53,155 bases of DNA. Source: Paenibacillus paridis. GTDB lineage: Bacteria > Bacillota > Bacilli > Paenibacillales > Paenibacillaceae. Position 1 is the stretch's first letter. Every line of letters begins with the position of its first letter. The notes under the pieces are model-generated. The model ran no database searches, had not been told where the DNA came from, and worked only from the letters and a program-made list of their open reading frames with translations. The DNA lies in NCBI RefSeq assembly GCF_006345825.1, contig NZ_VCIX01000084.1, positions 1-53,155 on the forward strand. The letters run 5' to 3'. The translations under genes and the position numbers were made by a program. Shown piece by piece: positions 48,263 to 53,155 of this stretch.

Positions 48263-48502
48263 ATGACTGATATAACTTTAGACAATATCAAAATTACAGT
48301 AGACTCCAATGACACTGATTACAATCAGGTATGTAATAATTTATATGAGTACAATGTTTGTGCAACAAATGGGTTGCTCAAAAAGCCTGGCAAGGATATT
48401 AATTTATATCTCGATGCCCTTTCATTCATTCCTTCGTTACGCCTATCTGGTGGGTGGAGGCCGGTTATCCTAACGGTACAGGTCTGTGCCCTTTTTTTTT
48501 AA
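48263..48502 (+). pseudogene. truncated GNAT-type acetyltransferase
   Basis: The first about 52 codons (TDYNQVCNNLYEYNVCATNG, then LLKKPGKDINLYLD) look like the N-terminus of a GNAT N-acetyltransferase. From about 48420 the frame loses that resemblance (GGWRPVILTVQVCALFF) and ends, so the acetyl-CoA-binding core is missing. TTGGGGGAG precedes the ATG. The break lies beside the decayed IS110 element. Family assignment is from memory of similar N-termini. Confidence 0.5.
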
Positions 48503-48572
48503 CGCAATCCGGTACTCCGTGCAGTCTTGAGATCCCGCGAATAAGCCAGTATTCATGCTAATTGAGAAGTGG

Positions 48573-49443
48573 TTAAGCAGCTCGTTTCATAGGGAGAATT
48601 CGATTTTCAGCCTCAATGACCTGGAGTTGCTCCATGGCTAGATCATATTCGGCTAGTAGCTGTTGCAATTTGAAGCTTGTAGGCTTTCTCGGCATGCTTG
48701 GCACCGAATGAGCGGGCGGCAAGAGCCAGCTCTTCGCCAGCTCTTCGTTCACTACTGTGCCTCTTCATGACGGTTTTCCAAACGTCGACTACCTGGCAAG
48801 CGGTGAGTTTTTGAAGGTCGGCAGGCGTAGGGAAAGGCGCAGAGTGGCAAGTGAACCGGAGCCAATGAGGTGCTTATATACCTGCCGCAGCTCGGGGAAC
48901 ACAATGTCGACCCAACGGTGGATCTGGTTTTTGACGCTAACGAGATGATGGGCGATTGTTTCCCGGTTTACTATGAGCACGCGTAATTCCATGAATTCTT
49001 TACGGGTCTCTTTGATGAAAGTGTAGTAGCCGTTTTTCACCATGTCGGCAATGACAAAGGCATCTTTAATGTCGCTTTTGGATGGTGTATTGTCACGGTT
49101 TTCCTTGTTCCTTTTGACGAGATGAGGATTCACCAATGCGACCTCGAAGCTGCGATTTCTGAGCCAGGCAGCGAGGCTAAGCCAGCAGTGGCCGGTTGGT
49201 TCCATGCCGATGATGCTGTCGTTTAGTTGGTGCGTTTCCTGCAAATCTTTTATCCACTGCAGCAGTAGGCTGAAGCCGGCATCGTTGTTGGAGAAGTGAA
49301 GCGGAGTGCCTAGCAGAATGCCACGGAAGTTGATGGCGCGAGCAACGTGGGACTGCTGGGCGATGTCGATACCGACGACAAGATGCTGGATTGAAATGTA
49401 TTCAAGCAGTTGATTTTGTTTGGGCTTGAGCTTTAAAATTCAA
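48573..49443 (-). pseudogene. decayed IS110-family transposase
   Basis: Minus-strand sequence encodes an IS110 DEDD-type transposase: LVVGIDIAQQSHVARAIN, IIGMEPTGHCWLSLA, SKSDIKDAFVIADMVKNGYY and NQIHRWVDIVFPEL. It is broken: one extra base near the TTG start at 49443 (after NFK), a one-base deletion near 48832 (at LATLRL), and an extra base near 48668 (at YKLQ), and it ends at 48573 without the C-terminal serine domain. AAGGAGG precedes the start. Not functional as it stands. Confidence 0.8.
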
Positions 49444-49551
49444 GATAGAGCGACCTCCTTAAGATGGCTAAAGGGCTATGACCCGTGACTACCCCATCTT
49501 ACTGGAGGCGCTCGTTTTTGTGCAAAGCGCAAAATTAACGCTATACAGGAA
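49444..49551 (-). mobile_element. non-coding end of the IS110 remnant
   Basis: The stretch upstream of the transposase start has no gene and contains short repeats such as GCAAAGCGC. In IS110 elements the non-coding end specifies a structured guide (bridge) RNA. I cannot define its ends or the core dinucleotide here. Confidence 0.35.
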
Positions 49552-49578
49552 TCCTAACGGGCAGGATAGCTCAATAAA
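49552..49578 (+). repeat. dispersed CTAACGGGCA element
   Basis: TCCTAACGGGCAGGATAGCT and then CAATAAAG. This is one of the best matches to the dispersed element core. Confidence 0.45.
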
Positions 49579-49598
49579 GTTACTGGTTACCATATAAA

Positions 49599-49631
49599 TA
49601 ACTTAGTTTGTTTAATATACAAACTAAGTTA
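49599..49631. promoter_or_regulatory. XylR-type operator
   Basis: TAACTTAGTTTGT and ACAAACTAAGTTA form a perfect 13-base inverted repeat around TTAATAT. The TTAGTTTGT/ACAAACTAA halves match the xylose-repressor (ROK-type XylR) operators of Bacillus. It lies 100 bases before the FGGY kinase gene; no xylR gene is in the window. Confidence 0.8.
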
Positions 49632-49647
49632 CAATTGCTATTCTATT

Positions 49648-49661
49648 GGTAAGTGCTTTCA
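49648..49661. promoter_or_regulatory. possible cre box
   Basis: GGTAAGTGCTTTCA differs at two positions from the CcpA site TGTAAGCGCTTWCA. It sits between the XylR-type operator and the kinase gene, a usual place for catabolite repression of xylose genes. Confidence 0.55.
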
Positions 49662-49730
49662 TCATCTCAACACAAGAACCCTTATGCTATATTCGGTTCA
49701 ATTTCAAATTCAGAGAGGAGCAACGCCATC

Positions 49731-51344
49731 ATGGATCAAAATATTAAACAAGCGATAATCAGGGGAGAAACCTCGCTTGGCATCGAATTTGGATCCACAC
49801 GAATTAAGGCTGTACTTATTGATTACAATTTTGAAACAATCGGTACCAGCACCTATGAGTGGGAAAATCAATTGATCGACGGCTATTGGACTTACCATCT
49901 CAATGAAATGATTAACGGGTTGCAAGAAACCTATCACCAATTAAAGCAAAAGGTTGAGAATAATTATGGCGTAACACTGCAAAAAATCGGAACAATCGGA
50001 TGTTCTGCCATGATGCAGGGCTATATTGCACTTGATCAAGCAGGGGAACTATTGGTTCCATTCCGTACATGGCGCAATACCACAACGGGTACAGCTGCAT
50101 CGGAGCTAACCGAGACATTCCAATTTAAAATTCCTCAACGCTGGAGCATCGCACATTTGTATCAAGCGATTTTGAACGATGAAGAGCATGTCAATAACAT
50201 AAATTATATTACGACTTTGTCGGGTTATATTCATTGGCTGTTGACTGGCAGCAAGGCTCTTGGTATTGGGGATGCCTCTGGTATGTTCCCAATCGATGAA
50301 TCTGCACAGCAATATAATGAGAATATGGTGAAGCAGTTTGCCGATTTAATTGCCGATAAAGACTACCCGTGGAAACTTAAAGATATTTTACCTAAAGTTT
50401 ATACTGCAGGTGAACATGCTGGATATCTCAATGAAGCTGGTGCTCTACTATTAGATCCATCAGGCAGCCTGGAAGCAGGTATTCCGCTATGTCCTCCAGA
50501 AGGCGATGCCGGAACAGGGATGGTCGCTACGAATAGTATCAAAAAGCGTACCGGCAACATATCCGTAGGTACGTCGGTTTTTGCCATGATTGTACTGGAG
50601 AAAGATTTATCCACGGTGTACCCTGAGATTGACATCGTCACTACACCTGATGGTAGCCCTGTCAGCATGGTTCTTGCTAACAACTGCTCTAGCGATATTA
50701 ATGCATGGCTTGGCTTGTTCCGTGAATTTTATGAAGCTATGGGGCTGAAAACCGATATGAACCATTTATTCAGCGTCCTGTTCAACAAAGCGCTGGAAGC
50801 AGACGCTGATGGCGGTGGCTTGCTGAGCTATGGCTACTATGCAGGTGAGAACATTACCGGGCTTGCAAAAGGTCGTCCGCTGTTCGTTCGTTCTCCAGAA
50901 AGCCGCTTCAATCTGGCTAACTTTATGAGAGTACAGCTGTTTACCGCGTTTGCTGCACTAAGGCTCGGGATGGATACTTTGACACAGAAGGAGCATATAA
51001 CGATTGACCGTATTTTGGCGCATGGCGGATTGTTCAAAACGTCGCTAGTCGGTCAAAAAATGTGTGCCGCAGCACTGAATGTTCCTGTTTCGGTCATGTC
51101 TACAGCTGGTGAGGGCGGTGCATGGGGGATGGCAATTTTGGCATCCTATATGGTTAATAAGGAGCAGCACGAGGGCTTGGCTGATTACCTTACCACTAGA
51201 GTGTTCAACGATGCAGAAGGACAAGAGGTTTATCCTGACAGCGCAGATGTGAATGGCTTTGCCTTGTTTATGGAGCGTTACACGAAAGGGCTGGCAATTG
51301 AGCAGGCAGCGGTAGATCATTTTGTAGAAAATTGGAAGAAATGA
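49731..51344 (+). CDS. FGGY-family carbohydrate kinase (xylulose/ribulose kinase-like)
   Basis: A 537-aa sugar kinase with the FGGY ATP-binding start SLGIEFGSTRIKAVLID (residues 15-31), the sugar-binding region MMQGYIALD and WRNTTTG, the second-domain nucleotide loop ISVGTSVFA, and late AHGGLFKTS and STAGEGGAWGMA. It would phosphorylate a pentulose in the cytoplasm. The substrate is not certain from sequence; the XylR-type operator argues for xylulose or a related pentulose. The ATG at 49731 follows GAGAGGAG. It stands alone, without isomerase or transporter genes, between two ssrA-derived repeats. Confidence 0.88.
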   Translation: MDQNIKQAIIRGETSLGIEFGSTRIKAVLIDYNFETIGTSTYEWENQLIDGYWTYHLNEMINGLQETYHQLKQKVENNYGVTLQKIGTIGCSAMMQGYIALDQAGELLVPFRTWRNTTTGTAASELTETFQFKIPQRWSIAHLYQAILNDEEHVNNINYITTLSGYIHWLLTGSKALGIGDASGMFPIDESAQQYNENMVKQFADLIADKDYPWKLKDILPKVYTAGEHAGYLNEAGALLLDPSGSLEAGIPLCPPEGDAGTGMVATNSIKKRTGNISVGTSVFAMIVLEKDLSTVYPEIDIVTTPDGSPVSMVLANNCSSDINAWLGLFREFYEAMGLKTDMNHLFSVLFNKALEADADGGGLLSYGYYAGENITGLAKGRPLFVRSPESRFNLANFMRVQLFTAFAALRLGMDTLTQKEHITIDRILAHGGLFKTSLVGQKMCAAALNVPVSVMSTAGEGGAWGMAILASYMVNKEQHEGLADYLTTRVFNDAEGQEVYPDSADVNGFALFMERYTKGLAIEQAAVDHFVENWKK

Positions 51345-51402
51345 GAAGCACGAAAAATGTAGGGATTATTGTCTCTGATCGCTTGGGTGTCCGATGACGG
51401 AT

Positions 51403-51452
51403 TTAAAGGGAATGTTAGTGTCAGAGGTAAATGACACTAACATTCCCTTTAA
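51403..51452. repeat. perfect 21-base inverted repeat
   Basis: Arms 51403-51423 (TTAAAGGGAATGTTAGTGTCA split here as TTAAAGGGAA and TGTTAGTGTCA) and 51432-51452 are exact reverse complements with an 8-base loop. No T-run follows on the plus strand. It could end the kinase transcript or be part of a mobile-element end. It also holds the stop codon of the minus-strand remnant at 51449. Confidence 0.75.
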
Positions 51453-51544
51453 CCGACGACGACGTCGAGGAACGTACCTCCGGTGTGATACTTCTCGCCG
51501 GTCTCGATGTTAACCATTGTGTAGCATTTGAAGTAATCATACAT
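51449..51544 (-). pseudogene. 31-codon coding remnant
   Basis: A minus-strand frame from ATG at 51544 to a TAA at 51449 reads YDYFKCYTMVNIETGEKYHT then GGTFLDVVVG. Composition looks coding, but the size and lack of a ribosome site suggest the 3' piece of a lost gene. Family not recognised. Confidence 0.35.
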
Positions 51545-51701
51545 AGATTTCGGGAATTGTAGGGGACATACAGGATTGAACTAACTGGAAACGATTGCTG
51601 AACAAAGTTAGGCTAATTCTAAGGTGATGAGAAGCTATGCGGCTTCGCCAAACATTCTTAACATCACACTCCGGCGAATTGTGGTTTTGCACAGCCACGT
51701 T

Positions 51702-51768
51702 TCGCCTTCAACAAACCATGAAAAACCCGACTTCGTGAGGTCGGATTTTTGCGTTTTTATTTTGTTAA
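51702..51768 (+). repeat. attachment-site repeat, diverged copy 3
   Basis: CGCCTtCAaCAAACCATG, the stem CCCGACtTCGTGAGGTCGGa and the T-rich tail match copy 2 with several changes, and the likeness continues past the terminator (GCGTTTTTATTTT, GTTAAGG). This looks like the oldest far boundary of an insertion at ssrA. The gaps 51545-51701 and 51769-51895 have no gene. Confidence 0.75.
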
Positions 51769-51783
51769 GGTAAATTTTTGTTG

Positions 51784-51810
51784 TGCTAACGGGCAACATA
51801 GCGTGATACG
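51784..51810 (+). repeat. dispersed GCTAACGGGCA element
   Basis: GCTAACGGGCAACATAGCGT and onward. Copy of the dispersed element just after the third att repeat. Confidence 0.45.
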
Positions 51811-51895
51811 ATACGGAAGTATTTACTAACAATTTCTGTACATGCTATATTAGCATGGTTGATTCATGGACCTCTTTGAAGGAGTTAAGAAATAA

Positions 51896-52090
51896 ATGAA
51901 ATCTACGATTATTCAAGCGATTTTGTTTTCAATTTAAATGCATTTAATTGGCATAGATGTTGCTTATTTATATTTAGAGTATTTAAACAGATACAAACTA
52001 AACCAAGGTTACTTTGCTGCAGATTATGGACTTCAAGATTCGGGCAGCATTCCTATTATGAATAATACGAGGTGTGATTGTAATGGATGA
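51896..52090 (+). pseudogene. small membrane-anchored protein broken by one stop
   Basis: Behind a good GAAGGAG site, a 65-codon frame begins KSTIIQAILFSI, meets TAA at 51935 (codon 14), and continues with HLIGIDVAYLYLEYLNRY and a polar C-terminus. A single base change would restore it. It overlaps the next gene's start by 8 bases, so both were probably co-transcribed. Family unknown. Confidence 0.5.
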
Positions 52091-52376
52091 TAATATGTAT
52101 CCAGAGAATTACTTTGAACACTACATCTTTAGTTTTTCTAGCACAGGACAAACATCAGATATTATTGGATTCGAGAATTTAGCGAGGTTGTATATAGATA
52201 TTGAAGGCTCTGACACGTTTTCATTTTTGATAGACGAAATTCAGTTAATTAAGGAAAATGATGATTGGTCTTACTTTGATAAAATAGCTAGAGATTTTGA
52301 TATTAAAGATTTAACTACTAATAAACTAAAGGAAATGGCCGATGTAGCAATCACAGTTTCTATGGAAATGACTTAG
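52083..52376 (+). CDS. hypothetical protein
   Basis: A 97-aa acidic, soluble protein (DDNMYPENYFEHYIFSFSS at the start, repeated Asp/Glu later). No motif was recognised. Size and acidity resemble small immunity proteins found in accessory regions, but there is no toxin gene nearby in the window, so this is only a thought. The ATG at 52083 follows GAGGTG by 8 bases; a GTG at 52074 overlaps that site. Confidence 0.6.
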   Translation: MDDNMYPENYFEHYIFSFSSTGQTSDIIGFENLARLYIDIEGSDTFSFLIDEIQLIKENDDWSYFDKIARDFDIKDLTTNKLKEMADVAITVSMEMT

Positions 52377-52439
52377 TTGGAATTTAGTATTACTGGATGT
52401 TAGCTGCATTGATTTGTTAGTTAAATAAAAGTTAAGAAG

Positions 52440-52509
52440 GTCTATACCTTTGAACTCATAGGCGGGTTAGCAACCGGCGGTGATTATGAGGTAGTTGAAC
52501 TTAATGGTT
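52440..52509 (+). pseudogene. short 3' coding remnant
   Basis: About 25 codons read VYTFELIGGLATGGDYEVVE and then LNGFL before a TGA, with stops just upstream and no start. Probably the tail of a lost gene. The remaining gene-free stretch to 53032 holds repeat fragments only. Confidence 0.25.
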
Positions 52510-52714
52510 TTTTGTGAATTCATTTCTTATCGGCAATACATGTTCAATAACGGATGTAAGTAATAAGTACAGTATAGCCAACAACCAATGTAAGAGCATG
52601 AGTGAATTTACAGATGTTTTTTGCAGGCCTTTTCAATTTGAGCGGGGCCTTCATCACATCTAGAGAGTGTCCGATTAGATATCGTAATTGAAACCGATAT
52701 TGATTACATTTATT

Positions 52715-52777
52715 CAGCTAACGGGACACGATGGTTCAATAAAAATACGGAAGCAGCCGACCACAATGATCGGCTGT
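52715..52777 (+). repeat. dispersed GCTAACGGGACA element with hairpin
   Basis: GCTAACGGGACACGATGGTT, CAATAAAAATACGG and then AGCCGA/TCGGCT (52753-52777). This is the longest copy of the dispersed element and shows a hairpin at its end. Confidence 0.5.
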
Positions 52778-52880
52778 TTCACTATGCTATACCAGCTAAT
52801 AGCTTGTCAAGATTACCAGAAAAGTCATTCTAGATCAGGTGTTATAGAAAAGAATGAGCATGCCAAATAACCCTCCAATA

Positions 52881-52915
52881 AACCAGAAAGAACTGGTTGA
52901 TCTCATAATACGAAT
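52881..52915. repeat. partial copy of the 45055 palindromic element
   Basis: AACCAGAAAGAACTGGTT and then GATCTCATAATACGAA match the inner and right parts of 45055-45125 (AACCAGAAATCTCTGGTT, CCTAATAATACGAA) with several changes. Confidence 0.5.
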
Positions 52916-53032
52916 GGGTAGGTTAATGGAATGGTCGGTAGCTTTTTTCGCTAAAAGTAAACATGAAAACGTTATAGTTCTGATATTATTTAGATAGCCA
53001 CAATTGACTTGAAAAGGAGACGAGGTTTCCTT

Positions 53033-53155
53033 ATGCGGATAGATTTTCGAGTAAATCATGACGATTTTGATAAACATATTGATTTTACGGAAGCGCAAGT
53101 ATTTTTCTCTTCACCAATTGAGCGAATGTGTACGTTCCAAGCTTGGGGGATTGCA
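53033..53155 (+). CDS. hypothetical protein, 5' part (cut by window end)
   Basis: An open frame of 41 codons from ATG at 53033 runs off the window. AAGGAG and GAGG lie 8-19 bases upstream. The start reads RIDFRVNHDDFDKHIDFTEA and then QVFFSSPIERMCTFQAWGIA; no family was recognised. Partial. Confidence 0.5.
   Translation, partial: MRIDFRVNHDDFDKHIDFTEAQVFFSSPIERMCTFQAWGIA

Noticed and set aside
48757..48948. Plus-strand frame of 63 codons
   Set aside because: Antisense to the decayed IS110 transposase.
52688..52870. 60-codon plus-strand frame
   Set aside because: It runs through the dispersed repeat and its hairpin, without a ribosome site.
42271..53155. Integrase or prophage genes
   Set aside because: I read both strands of the accessory region and found no tyrosine or serine integrase motif and no phage structural gene. 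The only recombinase is the broken IS110 transposase.

Overview
The window looks like a chromosome segment of a mid-GC, endospore-former-type Firmicute, most likely Paenibacillus or a close relative. The basis is Bacillus/Paenibacillus gene order (hprK-lgt-ppaX-yvoF-his-prs, trxB, rapZ-yvcK-whiA-HPr, clpP, cggR-gap-pgk-tpiA-gpmI-eno, secG-rnr-smpB-ssrA), purine-rich Shine-Dalgarno sites, tRNAs with encoded CCA, and recognisable CtsR-, CggR- and XylR-type operators. No species was assigned.

Bases 1-900 hold six tRNA genes (Met, Val, Asp, Phe, Tyr, Lys) and two terminators. Bases 900-10,400 carry an FMN reductase, a TagO/WecA-type glycosyl carrier transferase, a PucR-type regulator, an MsmX-type ATPase, a sigma factor overlapping its probable membrane-bound anti-sigma partner, and hprK-lgt-ppaX-acyltransferase. 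Bases 10,500-17,700 are a histidine operon (hisZ-G-D-B-H-F-IE-J) followed by prs, which makes its substrate PRPP. hisA is missing; a 272-base palindrome-rich spacer sits where it would be expected. Bases 18,800-26,200 hold a TPR protein, trxB, a ROK glucokinase, rapZ-yvcK-whiA and an HPr-family gene. After a repeat-filled gap come clpP under a CtsR box, tRNA-Arg, and the CggR-controlled lower glycolysis genes, with the codon bias of highly expressed genes. Bases 35,400-42,270 carry a sugar epimerase-like gene, secG, RNase R with a very long RGG-like tail, a cold-shock gene with a terminator-like leader hairpin, cutC, smpB and the tmRNA gene ssrA.

From 42,270 on, the DNA changes character: sparse genes, pseudogenes, hairpins, IS remnants and dispersed repeats. 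The last 16 bases of ssrA plus its terminator recur exactly at 48,033-48,084 and in diverged form at about 51,702-51,768. This is the footprint of successive insertions into the ssrA 3' end. The first segment carries a MarR/amidohydrolase pair with matching operators in both promoters, and a TetR/membrane protein/peroxiredoxin-like module with its own palindromes. The second carries a truncated acetyltransferase, a decayed IS110 transposase and an FGGY sugar kinase behind a XylR-type operator and a possible cre box. Beyond the third repeat lie small hypothetical genes, one with a broken neighbour, and a gene cut by the window end. No integrase gene was seen.

All calls come from reading the sequence. 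No database search or folding program was run.
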